The notes: generated from the letters alone by a model not told the origin. Shown: positions 50,487-59,450, counted from the first letter of the stretch. The stretch: 60,572 nt of DNA from Streptomyces tailanensis (GCF_008386495.1 NZ_VTHJ01000003.1:110501-171072); one strand, 5' to 3'. Numbers and translations are program-made.

Positions 50487-50799
50487 CTCACGTCCTCCTG
50501 TGGGGGGTTGGCCGGAGAGGGTTGTGGGGACCCCCGCCGGCCGGAAGGCGTACGGACAAGGAGGCGACGAACAACAAAAACGCCGCGTCCATGCCAACTC
50601 TGCGGCGCCAACTATTCCTAGCCGCACAGGGCGCACACAAGGTCGACTTCAGGCCCCGCATCAGGGCGCAAACGCCGCGACGGCGCACACCCCCGCATTG
50701 TTACCGTCTGGTATCACGCCACGTGAATTCGCACCTCGGACCAGGTGAATTCGCACTGCAAACACGCGACGCGACGACCCCTTCAGCAGCGGGTGAGGT
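50487..50799. other. Intergenic region with a 22-bp-period direct repeat
   Basis: No gene is seen. GTGAATTCGCAC occurs at 50723-50734 and 50745-50756, and GCCAACT occurs twice near 50595-50612. It probably contains the promoter of the protease starting at 50486, plus the remains of the slipin gene's downstream region. Confidence 0.5.
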
Positions 50800-51214
50800 C
50801 TAGTCCTGTCCGAAATTCGACACCTCAGGGCCCGAATCCAAACGGGGCGCCCGACGCGGAAGTTGCTCCTGCACCGGTTGCCGGTCGACAGCCGGCTGCT
50901 GCGGGGGCGCCTGCTGGGCCCGCTCCAGGAACCGCAGCAGCTCCACCGGGAAGGGCAGTACGAGCGTGGAGTTCTTCTCGGCCGCCACCGTCACCACCGT
51001 CTGCAGCAGCTGCAGTTGGAGTGCGGCGGGTTGCTCGGACATCTCCTTGGCGGCTTCCGCGAGCTTCTTCGACGTCTGCAACTCGGCGTCGGCGTTGATG
51101 ACCCGGGCCCGCCGCTCACGGTCGGCCTCGCCTGCCGGGCCATCGAGCCGAGCCGGAACACCACACCCCGCTCGTACTGCTGCACCACCCGCGCCGCCGA
51201 CACCACGTACACCG
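50800..51214 (-). pseudogene. Slipin/stomatin (SPFH domain) gene with its middle deleted
   Basis: Reading the minus strand, RVVQQYERGVVFRLG, the conserved start of the slipin SPFH domain, runs directly into SMARQA, which belongs about 200 residues later. One base is then missing (near 51130), and the frame shifts to EADRERRARVINADAELQTS and the intact slipin C-terminus (EKNSTLVLPFPVELLRFLER) up to the stop at 50800. The membrane anchor and nearly all of the SPFH domain are gone. The 5' edge abuts the terminator of the upstream protease gene. This is clearly non-functional. Confidence 0.88.
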
Positions 51215-51229
51215 CGCCGCCCGAACGAG

Positions 51230-51268
51230 GGCGAGCCCCTCGCACACCAGGTGTGCGAGGGGCTCGCC
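51230..51268 (-). terminator. Strong hairpin after the second streptogrisin-like gene
   Basis: A perfect 18-bp stem, GGCGAGCCCCTCGCACAC with GTGTGCGAGGGGCTCGCC, closes a CAG loop 95 bases past the stop at 51363. Confidence 0.88.
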
Positions 51269-51362
51269 TGCTGCCGGCCGCAGCTGTGCTCGGGGCGGGT
51301 GCCGGGGGAAGAGCACCGGCTCCGAGTGGAACTGACGGTCAGGAGACCTGTCAGTAGACCTG

Positions 51363-52265
51363 TCAGTAGACAGCGACGCCGTAGGCGCTCAGTGCCTCCG
51401 TGACAGGCTGGAAGAAGGTCGTGCCGCCGGACGTGCAGTTGCCGCTGCCGCCGGAGGTGAGGCCGTACGCCACACCGTTGCTGCCGTAGAGCGGGCCGCC
51501 GGAGTCGCCGGGCTCGGCGCAGACCGTGGTCTGGATCATGCCGTAGACGACGTCGCCGCCACCGTAGTTGACGGTCGCGTTGAGGGCGGTCACGCGTCCG
51601 GTGCGGGTACCGGTGGTGGAGCCGGTACGGATGACGTTGGTGCCCACGCTCGGGGTGGCGGCGCTGGTGATGTCCACGCTGCCCGCGGTGCCGTCCTTGG
51701 TGATGGACGTGTTGCTGTAGCGCACGATGCCGTAGTCGTTGGTCGGGAAGCTCGACCCGGTGGTCGGACCGAGGACCGTCGTACGGCCGGAGTTGGAGTA
51801 CCAGGTACCCGCGCCGTCCGTGCAGTGACCGGCGGTCAGGAAGTAGTACGTGCTCCCGCTGCGGACGTTGAAGCCGAGGGAGCAGCGCCAGCTACTCGCA
51901 TAGATGGCGTCGCCGCCCTTGATCAACTTGTTGAACTTCCCCGGGGTCCGCTTGATCGTCAGGGCGCCGGCGTTGTCGCCCGCCGCCTCCTTGATCTTCG
52001 CGAGCTCCGCCTGGGAGACGGTGCTGTCGACGGTGACGACGACCTTGTCCGTCGCCGGGTCGATCGCCCAGGCGGTGCCCGGGACATCGGCCTTGAGCAC
52101 CGATGAGCTGGCGCTCTTCAGCTCGGCAGCGCTGAAGGTCTGGGTGCCGGCCGCGCTGGCGGTGGGGACCGTGACGGCGGCTGCGGCCACGAGTCCGGTG
52201 GTCACGGCGATCAGCCGAGTCCGTCTCGCTATGCCGCTGCGGGGGGTGGTGCGCTTGATCCTCAC
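51363..52265 (-). CDS. Secreted streptogrisin B-like serine protease
   Basis: A 300-residue prepro-protease of family S1E, close in length to streptogrisins A and B. It has a signal peptide (1-39, ending ASAA), a short propeptide (about 40-115) and a catalytic domain with His (YFLTAGHC), Asp (TNDYGIVRY) and Ser (GDSGGPLYG). It ends SAYGVAVY. The start is GTG at 52265 after TTTAGGAGGG. It is co-oriented with its paralogue at 49407-50486. A strong terminator follows. Confidence 0.95.
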   Translation of the reverse strand: MRIKRTTPRSGIARRTRLIAVTTGLVAAAAVTVPTASAAGTQTFSAAELKSASSSVLKADVPGTAWAIDPATDKVVVTVDSTVSQAELAKIKEAAGDNAGALTIKRTPGKFNKLIKGGDAIYASSWRCSLGFNVRSGSTYYFLTAGHCTDGAGTWYSNSGRTTVLGPTTGSSFPTNDYGIVRYSNTSITKDGTAGSVDITSAATPSVGTNVIRTGSTTGTRTGRVTALNATVNYGGGDVVYGMIQTTVCAEPGDSGGPLYGSNGVAYGLTSGGSGNCTSGGTTFFQPVTEALSAYGVAVY

Positions 52266-52475
52266 TGTTCGTTCCCTCCTAAAGGGAAGTCGGGGGCCCG
52301 CGTGGGGTCGGGGCCCGTGAGGCGCAGATCAAGGGCATCGTTCCGGATTCCGGACACGCCGTGCCCCTGACAAGGCGCTGCCGGGAAGTATTCGGTGGTA
52401 CGGCCGATCCCCGCAAGGGTGCCTTTCAGTCGCGCGGAATCCAACCGGCGTGCCACCCACGGCAGTTGAACTCAT

Positions 52476-52670
52476 CTACGGGGTATGTGCGGGTTCTGTG
52501 TAAATCCTGAGGGCGTTCTCGGTGTCGGCCGCCTCCGACCTGTCCAGCGCGAACGCCGACTCCCCGCCGAGCGGCCATCCGACCTCCGCGCCGGCCGCCG
52601 ACAGCACCCGCAGGACGCTTCTCCCGCCACCCGGGGGTGTCCGGAAGTCGCCCCACCGAACGGCCCACGA
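52476..52670 (-). pseudogene. Possible C-terminal gene fragment
   Basis: On the minus strand an open stretch of about 65 codons ends at TAG 52476. It reads like protein, with RVLSAAGAEVGWPLGGESAF and ALDRSEAADTENALRIYTEP. It has no start codon with a ribosome site and its frame is closed upstream inside the DUF5685 gene end. I do not recognise the family. It may be the tail of a lost gene or chance coding-like sequence. Confidence 0.3.
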
Positions 52671-52684
52671 TCCGGCCGACCGCT

Positions 52685-53869
52685 TCAGCAGTCACAGCCG
52701 CAGCCGTCACAGCCGCAGCAGTCGCACCCCTCACAGCAGTCGCAGCAGTCGCAACACCGGCAACAGCCCTCGCGCTGCTGCCGGGACCACGGACCCTCGT
52801 ACTCCTCGGCACAGCACAACTGGCAGGTGCAGCACAGCAGCGAGAACATCCCGCAGCCCGCCCAGAACCCCCGCCGCTGCGGCGGCTGCGGAGACGGCAA
52901 CCCACCGAAACCGCCGGAACCACCACCACCGTGTGCCCCATCACCCCCGGCGAACGGATTCCCGCCACCTCCGGCGTACGGATTCCCGCCGTCCCCGGCG
53001 TACGGATTCCCGCCACCCGCGTACGGACCTCCCTGCTGCGGCGGCCCTCCGTGCTGGTGGGACACGCACACCGGCACCGTCCCGAAGGCCCGGTCCACCG
53101 AGCGCCGCAGTTCATGCACGAGGAGCAGATGGGCCAGCTTGCCGTCCACGAACGCGACCTCGCGCAGCGCGAGCCGTATCCCGTGCAGGGCGTCGTCGGC
53201 GAGCCCCCGGGCCTCGGCCAGGGAGGTACCGGTGGCGGTCAGCGGGTTCCAGGCGCCGGCGGCGGCGTCCGCGGCCTGGTCCTCCACCGCGTCCAGCAGA
53301 TGGGCGAGCCGTCCGAAGAGGCGGCCGGCCTCGGCGAGCGGTTCGGCGTTGCCGGGGCGTCCGGCCAGTACCGCCGTATGCGCGAAGGCGGCGGCGGTCG
53401 CGGTCCCGGTCGGCTCGGTGACGGTCAACAGCGGCGTCCCCGGCCCGGCGAGCGCCTCGATGGCCGGCTGCCGGTCCACCGCGTCGACCAGCACCGCCGT
53501 GTCGAACCCGACATCCGATCCCGTACGAGCGCCCGCGCGCCCCCAACTCGCCGCGACCCGGCGCGCGGTCGGCGCCACCAGCCCCCGGGCGAGCAGCCCG
53601 TCCCCGTCGGCCACGTGGTCGCGCACCTTGGCCGAGGCGAGCACCAGCGAGACGGCGGCGGCGAGCCGCGCGCCCTCTCCCCGCGCGACGGACGCGGTAC
53701 GCATCCCACGCAGCGGACAGGGCCCGACGGTCCGCCGCCAACCCGTGGTCCGCTCGGCCTGAGCCTCCGTCAGGACCGAGACGAGCAGGCCGTCATAGTT
53801 GGTCACGACCCGGGCGAACTGCCCATGGTCCCCGCGCAGCGCGAGACAGAGCCCGCACAAATGCGCCAT
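52685..53869 (-). CDS. DUF5685 family protein, N-terminus cut by an in-frame TAG
   Basis: A 394-residue protein of unknown function that begins at MAHLCGLCLALRGDHGQFARV, normally internal to the family. It has a mostly helical body (residues 1-265), a Gly/Pro/Asn-rich linker (about 270-325) and a striking tail with about 24 cysteines in the last 60 residues (CC-x-CC-D-CC patterns), suggesting metal or redox binding. Immediately upstream, 53873-53929 encodes the missing family start (LFGIVRPCSHRLGEGLRAQ) in the same frame, separated only by TAG at 53870-53872. Translation may restart at TAGATG, or the gene may be impaired. Confidence 0.75.
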   Translation of the reverse strand: MAHLCGLCLALRGDHGQFARVVTNYDGLLVSVLTEAQAERTTGWRRTVGPCPLRGMRTASVARGEGARLAAAVSLVLASAKVRDHVADGDGLLARGLVAPTARRVAASWGRAGARTGSDVGFDTAVLVDAVDRQPAIEALAGPGTPLLTVTEPTGTATAAAFAHTAVLAGRPGNAEPLAEAGRLFGRLAHLLDAVEDQAADAAAGAWNPLTATGTSLAEARGLADDALHGIRLALREVAFVDGKLAHLLLVHELRRSVDRAFGTVPVCVSHQHGGPPQQGGPYAGGGNPYAGDGGNPYAGGGGNPFAGGDGAHGGGGSGGFGGLPSPQPPQRRGFWAGCGMFSLLCCTCQLCCAEEYEGPWSRQQREGCCRCCDCCDCCEGCDCCGCDGCGCDC

Positions 53870-53929
53870 CTACTGCGCCCGCAGCCCCTCACCGAGTCGA
53901 TGGCTGCAAGGCCTCACGATTCCGAACAA
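53870..53929 (-). pseudogene. Detached first 19 codons of the DUF5685 gene, ending in TAG
   Basis: A TTG start at 53929 has GGGGGAG six bases upstream. The codons give LFGIVRPCSHRLGEGLRAQ and then TAG where the family, as I remember it, has Trp (TGG) before MAHLCGLC. A single G-to-A change explains the stop. Confidence 0.7.
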
Positions 53930-54244
53930 CGAAACTCCCCCGTGTCCACCGCATTGCCCCGTGTCCGCCCCGCGAGCATGCTCGACCGTCGCCGATCGCA
54001 GCGCCGGAACGTTCACCCGTACGCACCGCACTCACCCAAACGCCGTGAACAATATTATTTCACTCCCAGTCAGCGGACGTGTACGGCAGAGCCCTTGGGG
54101 CACATGGACTCTCGACGAATTCGTTCTGCACCAGTACCGTCACGAAACCCCCGTGCGGCGTCTATCCACTTGGCGAGACATCCGCATCATGGACGACGAT
54201 AGGGATGCGGAAAGAGACAAAGACCGCTGTGAGAGGAGGCGTCC
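53930..54244. other. Divergent intergenic region between DUF5685 and the sepF-like gene
   Basis: About 315 bases without a convincing gene. It contains a locally AT-rich stretch (around 54048-54062, CAATATTATTTCA) unusual for this genome, a likely promoter area. No clear operator was found. Confidence 0.5.
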
Positions 54245-54688
54245 ATGGGATCGGTGCGCAAGGCGAGTGCCTGGCTTGGCCTCGTCGACGACAACGATGA
54301 CGAGCGTTACTACGACGACGACTACGCCGATGAGCGGGAGTCCTCGTCCGGCGAGGCCTGGGTCACCGACCCCCGCGTGAAGGTCACGTCCGAGTCCGCG
54401 CAGGAGCAGGGCCGCCGGATCGGCACGGTCACGCCTGACAGCTTCCGCGACGCCCGGCACATCGGCGAGCTCTTCCGGGACGGCGTCCCGGTCATCATGA
54501 ACCTCACGAACATGGAGCCCGCCGACGCCAAGCGTGTCGTCGACTTCGCGGCCGGCCTGATCTTCGGTCTGCGCGGTTCCATCGAGCGGGTGTCCAACCG
54601 GGTGTTCCTGCTGACGCCCGCCGACACGGAGATCGTCAGCGGCGAAGCCGCGGGCCGTCCGGCCGACGGTTTCTTCAACCAGAGCTGA
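54245..54688 (+). CDS. SepF-like cell division protein
   Basis: A 147-residue SepF paralogue. It has an N-terminal membrane-binding amphipathic segment ([14 protein letters not shown]), an acidic linker ([16 protein letters not shown]) and the SepF core (residues 60-135) with [42 protein letters not shown] and the [15 protein letters not shown] strand. SepF links FtsZ to the membrane. Streptomyces carry additional SepF-like proteins (SflA, SflB) away from the ftsZ cluster, and this gene, not next to ftsZ, is likely one of them; SflA would fit my memory of the gene order. GAGAGGAGG precedes the ATG. Confidence 0.9.
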   Translation: MGSVRKASAWLGLVDDNDDERYYDDDYADERESSSGEAWVTDPRVKVTSESAQEQGRRIGTVTPDSFRDARHIGELFRDGVPVIMNLTNMEPADAKRVVDFAAGLIFGLRGSIERVSNRVFLLTPADTEIVSGEAAGRPADGFFNQS

Positions 54689-54720
54689 GGCAGGGCGGCT
54701 CACCCGCCCGCCCCCCGGTG

Positions 54721-54747
54721 TTCACCACGTTCACGAGGTTCACGACG
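54721..54747. repeat. Three 9-bp imperfect tandem repeats
   Basis: TTCACCACG, TTCACGAGG and TTCACGACG lie end to end between the convergent sepF-like and acyl-CoA dehydrogenase genes. Confidence 0.7.
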
Positions 54748-54770
54748 TCACTCGTCGAACACGTTCGTGG

Positions 54771-55940
54771 TTACCGGAAGGCGTCGAGACCGGTGAGCGC
54801 CTTGCCCAGCACCAGTTGGTGCATTTCGACGGTGCCCTCGTAGGTGAGCACGGACTCCAGGTTCGTCGCGTGCCGCATCACGGGGTACTCGAGTGAGATC
54901 CCGTTCGCGCCGAGGATCGTGCGGGCGGTACGGCAGATCTCGATCGCCTCTCGTACGTTGTTCAGCTTGCCGAAGCTGATCTGCTCGGGACGGAGTCGTC
55001 CCGCGTCCATGCGCCGCCCCAGATGGTGGGCGAGCAGAATCCCCTTGTGCAACTCGACCGCCATGTCGGCGAGTTTGGCCTGGGTGAGCTGGAATCCCCC
55101 GATCGGCTTCCCGAACTGCTCCCGCGTCTTCGCGTATTCGACGGCGGTCTCGAAGCAGGTGCGCGCCGCTCCCATCGATCCCCACACGATCCCGTAGCGG
55201 GCGTGGGAGAGACAACTCAGCGGCCCCTTCAGCCCGGTGACCTGCGGCAGTACGGCATCGGCGGGCAACCGTACGTCGTCCATGACGAGTTCACTGGTGA
55301 CGGAGGCGCGCAGGGACCACTTGTGCTTGATCTCCGGCGCCGCGAACCCGGGGCTGTCGGTCGGCACGACGAACCCCCGGATGCCGTCGTCGGTCCGCGC
55401 CCACACGACGGCGACCCCGGCGACGGACCCGTTCGTGATCCACATCTTCCGCCCGCCAAGCACCCAGTCCCCGCCGTCGCGCTTGGCGTACGTCCGCATC
55501 GACGCCGGGTCGGACCCGTGGTCGGGTTCGGTGAGGCCGAAGCACCCGATGACCTCACCGGCGGCCATGCGCGGCAGCCACTGCTGCTTCTGCGCCTCGC
55601 TCCCGAACCGGTGAATGGCGTACATGGCGAGGGAGCCCTGCACGGACACGAGCGACCGGATCCCCGAGTCGGCGGCTTCGAGTTCGAGACAGGCGAGCCC
55701 GTACTGGACGGCACTGGCCCCGGCACACCCGTACCCGCTGAGCGACATCCCCAGCGCCCCGATGTCCCCCAACTCCCGCGCGAGCTCCCGAATCCCGGGC
55801 AACTCCCCCGTCTCGTACCACTCCGCGACGTGCGGCAACACCCGATCCGCCGCCCAACTCCGCACGGTGTCACGCACGGCGAGGTCTTCGGGGCTCAGCA
55901 GGTCGTCGAGGCCGAGCGGGTCGGCGGGGTCGAAACTCAT
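54771..55940 (-). CDS. Acyl-CoA dehydrogenase (glutaryl-CoA dehydrogenase-like)
   Basis: A 389-residue FAD flavoenzyme that introduces a double bond into an acyl-CoA. Visible segments are the CFGLTEPDHGSDPASMRT flavin/substrate loop, MWITNGSVAGVAVVWART, and the catalytic Glu region near the C-terminus (YEGTVEMHQLVLGKALTG). The sequence most resembles the glutaryl-CoA dehydrogenase branch. The ATG at 55940 follows GGAGG. A perfect 17-bp operator (55961-55977) lies 20 bases upstream and matches that of the aldehyde dehydrogenase operon, so both may serve one catabolic route. No electron-transfer flavoprotein is adjacent. Confidence 0.93.
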   Translation of the reverse strand: MSFDPADPLGLDDLLSPEDLAVRDTVRSWAADRVLPHVAEWYETGELPGIRELARELGDIGALGMSLSGYGCAGASAVQYGLACLELEAADSGIRSLVSVQGSLAMYAIHRFGSEAQKQQWLPRMAAGEVIGCFGLTEPDHGSDPASMRTYAKRDGGDWVLGGRKMWITNGSVAGVAVVWARTDDGIRGFVVPTDSPGFAAPEIKHKWSLRASVTSELVMDDVRLPADAVLPQVTGLKGPLSCLSHARYGIVWGSMGAARTCFETAVEYAKTREQFGKPIGGFQLTQAKLADMAVELHKGILLAHHLGRRMDAGRLRPEQISFGKLNNVREAIEICRTARTILGANGISLEYPVMRHATNLESVLTYEGTVEMHQLVLGKALTGLDAFR

Positions 55941-55960
55941 GGCAGCCTCCGGCTCACGAA

Positions 55961-55977
55961 AACTAGCAACGCTAGTT
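55961..55977. promoter_or_regulatory. Perfect operator AACTAGC-AAC-GCTAGTT upstream of acyl-CoA dehydrogenase
   Basis: Seven-bp perfect inverted arms with a 3-bp spacer, 20 bases before the start codon. The element at 4142-4158 matches at 13 of 14 arm positions. Confidence 0.75.
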
Positions 55978-56005
55978 ACGATTCGACGCCGACGTTATCG
56001 CCATG

Positions 56006-56059
56006 CATAGCTGCGGGCAATCGTGCCGCTGGGGGCGGCACGGGTGGGCGCAGCGGCAC
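56006..56059. repeat. Dispersed hairpin repeat, copy 2 (family B)
   Basis: The blocks 56006-56030 and 56043-56059 match 17-73 in inverted orientation. Arms GTGCCGCT and AGCGGCAC can pair. It lies 66 bases past the stop of the drug exporter gene and probably acts as its terminator. Confidence 0.72.
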
Positions 56060-56124
56060 CTCGTAGCGCCGAGCAGCGCACCCGACCGCCGCCCAGCACC
56101 AGCCGCCGGGCGCCCCAACACCAC

Positions 56125-57735
56125 TCAGCGCACCGATTCCGCACGTACCGGCTGCACAGCCGTCGCCTCCCGAGGCCCCGGCACATCCGCGGAGGTCCCG
56201 CACTCCATCACCCGAGGCAGCCGCAGCGCCATCACCGCCCCCAGCACCAACAACCCCGCACTCACCAGCAACGTCACATGCAGCCCATGCACGAACGAGT
56301 CCCGCGCGGCATGCCGCAGAGCCTCACCCGAGGAGCCCCCCAGCCGCCCGGCCACCTCGTACGCCTCGCCGAGCGAGTGCCCGGCCGCGTTGGACGCCGC
56401 CGTGGGAACACCCGGCACCGAGGACAGCCCGGGCGCGTACGCCGCGTTCATGACGCTGCCGAGGAGGGCGATACCGATACCCGCGCCCAGCTGGTAGGAC
56501 GTCTCACCGATCGCGGCCGCCCCGCCGGCCGAGGACGCCGGCGCCTCGCTCAGCATCGACTCGTACGCACCGAAGAGCGTCGTCTCCAGGCCGAAACCCA
56601 GCAGGACGAACCCGGCGAGCAGCAGCCCCGCGTTGTCGTGGCGCCCCATCGCCGTGAGCAGGACGACCGCGAGAGCGGTGAGGCAGAAGCCGAGCGACAC
56701 CATGCGGCGCGGCCCGAAGCGGTGCAGCAGATGGGAGCCGACGAGCCCGGCGGCCATCGCGGCGATGGTCAGCGGCAGCAGCCGCAGGCCCGTCTGAAGC
56801 GGGGACAGCCCGAGGACGAGTTGCAGGTACTGCGCCGCGATCAGTTCGAGCCCCACCAGCGCGAGCATCGCCAGCACGATGCAGCCGACCGAGGTGCTGA
56901 ACGCGGGGCGCGCGAACATCCGCAGGTCCACCAGCGGGTTCGCCCGCCGCCGCTGCCGTCGTACGAACGCGGCCAGCAGGGTGCCGCCCACCAGCAGGGC
57001 CAGCGCGGTGCCCGGGGCGAACGGCGGGTGGCCGCTGCCGAGCTTCTTCACGCCGAGGACGATGCCGAAGAGACCGACGGCGGCCATGAGGGCGCCGACC
57101 ACGTCCCAGGGACCGTCGCGATCGCCCGTCGACTCGGGCAGCAGCAGTCGCCCGATCGGGAGGCTGACGAGCATCAGCGGGATGTTGACGAGGAAGACCG
57201 AGCCCCACCAGAAGTGCTCCAGCAGGAACCCGCCGAGCAGCGGGCCGACGGCCGCGCCGACGGCGGCGACAGCGCTCCAGACGCCGATGGCGAGCGCCCG
57301 CTCACGTCGGTCGGGAAACACCTGGCGCAGGATCGACAGCGTCGCGGGCATGATCATCGCGCCGCCGACGCCGAGCAGGGCGCGGGCCGCGATCAGGATC
57401 TGGGGGGTCTCGGCGAGGGCCGCGAGCCCGGAGGCGACGCCGAAGAGGGCGTATCCGAGCAGCAGGATCCGTCTGCGGCCGACCCGGTCGCCCAGCGTGC
57501 CGAAGAGGATCAGCAGCGAGGCGCAGACCAGCGGGTAGACATCGACGATCCAGAGCAGTTCCATGGCGCCGGGCTTGATGTCCTCGGTGACGGCGGGCAC
57601 CGCCACATGCAGGACGGTGGCGTCGACGGCGACCAGCAGCAGGCTGACACAGAGGACGACGAGGACGACCCAGCGGTTTGCACCGGCCCCGGCCTCCCGA
57701 CGGCATCGCGCGGCGGCCGTGGTCGTCCCGGACAT
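56125..57735 (-). CDS. MFS drug exporter, DHA2 (QacA/EmrB) type
   Basis: A 536-residue transporter with 14 predicted helices, the DHA2 drug:H+ antiporter layout. VDATVLHVAVPAV with Asp in helix 1, GTLGDRVGRRRILL in loop 2-3, and the motif C-like GPLLGGFLLEHFWWGSVFLVNIP are typical of QacA-like pumps. The ATG at 57735 follows GGGAGGT. A perfect 14-bp palindrome (57918-57931) lies 183 bases upstream and could bind its regulator; no regulator gene is adjacent. It likely exports a cationic drug or an endogenous metabolite. Confidence 0.92.
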   Translation of the reverse strand: MSGTTTAAARCRREAGAGANRWVVLVVLCVSLLLVAVDATVLHVAVPAVTEDIKPGAMELLWIVDVYPLVCASLLILFGTLGDRVGRRRILLLGYALFGVASGLAALAETPQILIAARALLGVGGAMIMPATLSILRQVFPDRRERALAIGVWSAVAAVGAAVGPLLGGFLLEHFWWGSVFLVNIPLMLVSLPIGRLLLPESTGDRDGPWDVVGALMAAVGLFGIVLGVKKLGSGHPPFAPGTALALLVGGTLLAAFVRRQRRRANPLVDLRMFARPAFSTSVGCIVLAMLALVGLELIAAQYLQLVLGLSPLQTGLRLLPLTIAAMAAGLVGSHLLHRFGPRRMVSLGFCLTALAVVLLTAMGRHDNAGLLLAGFVLLGFGLETTLFGAYESMLSEAPASSAGGAAAIGETSYQLGAGIGIALLGSVMNAAYAPGLSSVPGVPTAASNAAGHSLGEAYEVAGRLGGSSGEALRHAARDSFVHGLHVTLLVSAGLLVLGAVMALRLPRVMECGTSADVPGPREATAVQPVRAESVR

Positions 57736-58032
57736 GTACGTACCTCCCAGATGCTCTCGCGTTCGGCGGAACCGGCGGGGCGGGGACTCCCCGGCGGCCT
57801 CGGCCCGGGAGGAGCGGCGTCCCGGACCCGCGCAACGAAAGGCGAGTGAGCGGTCAGCGTACGCGAGTTCCGGCCGGTGAAGCGTGGTGGGCGTCTCATG
57901 AAAGCTTCATACGGCATGTGGCGTACGCCACGCCGTCGCCCGTCCACGGCTCCTCCATAACTCCTTCATCGCTTACCGACCACCACGTACGCGCGTCCGG
58001 CCCGGTTCCTGGCTGCGCCGATAATCGAGCGC
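57736..58032. other. Divergent intergenic region with a 14-bp palindrome
   Basis: No gene is seen. GTGGCGTACGCCAC (57918-57931) is a perfect palindrome. GATAAT at 58020-58025 lies seven bases before the GTG of the mannosyltransferase gene and could be the -10 box of a leaderless transcript. Confidence 0.5.
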
Positions 58033-59211
58033 GTGACCGATCTTGCTACGCGCCCGGCGCCGCCCCTGCTGAGCCGGGCCGCCCCCGCACTCCTCGGGTA
58101 CGCCGCCGTGCGCGCCCTGGGGCTGGTCGTGCTGGCGCTGTGGAGCGCGGCCCGCGACAAGAGCGCCCTGACGCTGCTGTCGGCCCGCTGGGACTCGCTC
58201 TGGTACACACGCGTGGCGGAACTCGGCTACGGCTACGAGGTGCGCCTGCCGAACGGCGACGTGCACTCGAACCTCGCCTTCTTCCCGTTGCTGCCATGGC
58301 TGGAGCGGGCGGTGTCGGCGGTGACGCCACTGTCGTACGCCCACGCCGGTCTCGTCGTCAGCACGCTGGCCTCGCTGGCCTCGGCCTGGGGGATCTTCGC
58401 AGTCGCCGACCATGTGTACGGACGACGGGTGGGCATGTGCGCCGTACTGCTGTGGGCGGTGCTGCCGGTCGGAATCGTGCAGTCGATGGCGTACACGGAG
58501 TCGCTGTTCACCGCGCTGGCCGCGTGGGCTCTGTACGCCGTCCTGACAGGCCGCTGGGTGATCGCCGGCGCCCTGGCCGCCCTCGCCGGGCTGACCCGTC
58601 CGGTGGGGCTCGCGGTGGTGGCGGCGGTGTGGGTCGCGGCGATCATGTCGTACCGGCGGGACGCTCCGCCATCCGCGGGCAACCGGAGCGGGACGACATC
58701 GGACGGCGCATCCTCCTGGGCATGCGCCCTCGGAATGCTTCTCGCGCCCCTAGGTGCCGCCAGTTACGTCCTGTGGGTGGGTCACCGCACGGGCAAGGGC
58801 CCCCTCGGTTATCTCGACGTCCAGGCGGGCTGGCGCAACGGCTTCGACGGCGGGTACGCCTTCGCGCGTTTCGTCGCCGACAAGTTCACGTCGTTTCCGT
58901 CGGCCCCGGCGGGTGTCGGGCTGATCATCGGCGTCGCGCTCCTCATTTGGCTGTACGTGGTCTGTGTACGGCAGGGTCAGCCGCTGCCGTTGCTGGTGTA
59001 CTCGGGGGTCGTCACCGCGCTGGCGCTGTGCGCGTCGAGCTACTTCGGCTCGAAACCACGTCTGCTGATGCCCGCCTTCCCGCTCCTGCTGCCCCTCGCC
59101 CGAGCCCTGGCCGGTACGCGAACACGCAGGTCGGCGGTGATCCTCGGCGGTGTGGCGGTGGTCGCTGCGGCCTACGGGGCGTTCTGGCTCAATGGCTCCG
59201 GTCCCCCGTGA
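58033..59211 (+). CDS. PIG-V-like GT-C mannosyltransferase family membrane protein
   Basis: A 392-residue polytopic protein with about ten membrane helices. SARWDSLWYTRVAELGY holds the acidic residue in the first large outer loop that GT-C enzymes use for catalysis, and NLAFFPLLPWLERAV, YTESLFTALAAWALY and SYFGSKPRLLMPAFPLLLPLA are typical of the PIG-V/actinobacterial mannosyltransferase group using polyprenyl-phosphate mannose. The start is GTG at 58033 without a ribosome site; leaderless translation is plausible. The glycan acceptor is unknown. The DPM1-like enzyme in the exopolysaccharide cluster could in principle supply such a donor, but no link is shown. Confidence 0.85.
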   Translation: MTDLATRPAPPLLSRAAPALLGYAAVRALGLVVLALWSAARDKSALTLLSARWDSLWYTRVAELGYGYEVRLPNGDVHSNLAFFPLLPWLERAVSAVTPLSYAHAGLVVSTLASLASAWGIFAVADHVYGRRVGMCAVLLWAVLPVGIVQSMAYTESLFTALAAWALYAVLTGRWVIAGALAALAGLTRPVGLAVVAAVWVAAIMSYRRDAPPSAGNRSGTTSDGASSWACALGMLLAPLGAASYVLWVGHRTGKGPLGYLDVQAGWRNGFDGGYAFARFVADKFTSFPSAPAGVGLIIGVALLIWLYVVCVRQGQPLPLLVYSGVVTALALCASSYFGSKPRLLMPAFPLLLPLARALAGTRTRRSAVILGGVAVVAAAYGAFWLNGSGPP

Positions 59212-59450
59212 CCGGCCCCCGGCTCACGGAGAGCGAACGGGTAATTCCACGTAAGCATTCGGTGAACGAATTCAAAAGGGCCGCAAAACAGGTGGCCGGC
59301 ATTGGGCCATGGAATTGAAGGTCAAGCACCTCGGGGATTCGGCATTCAGCAGAAATAAACATCATTCTGAGAGCAATCCCACATCACGGCGTCATCACAA
59401 AGCCGGTGATTCACGTCGCGTCGGAGCTCACTCGCTGTAACGTCGATTGA

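Noticed and set aside
58020..58033. GATAAT before the mannosyltransferase GTG as proof of a leaderless transcript
   Set aside because: No acceptable -35 element is seen at the right distance, so it is noted only as a possibility.
59309..59443. A 44-codon open frame starting ATGGAATTGAAGG before the PAP2 gene
   Set aside because: No ribosome site and atypical AT-rich codons. It overlaps the probable promoter of the PAP2 gene.
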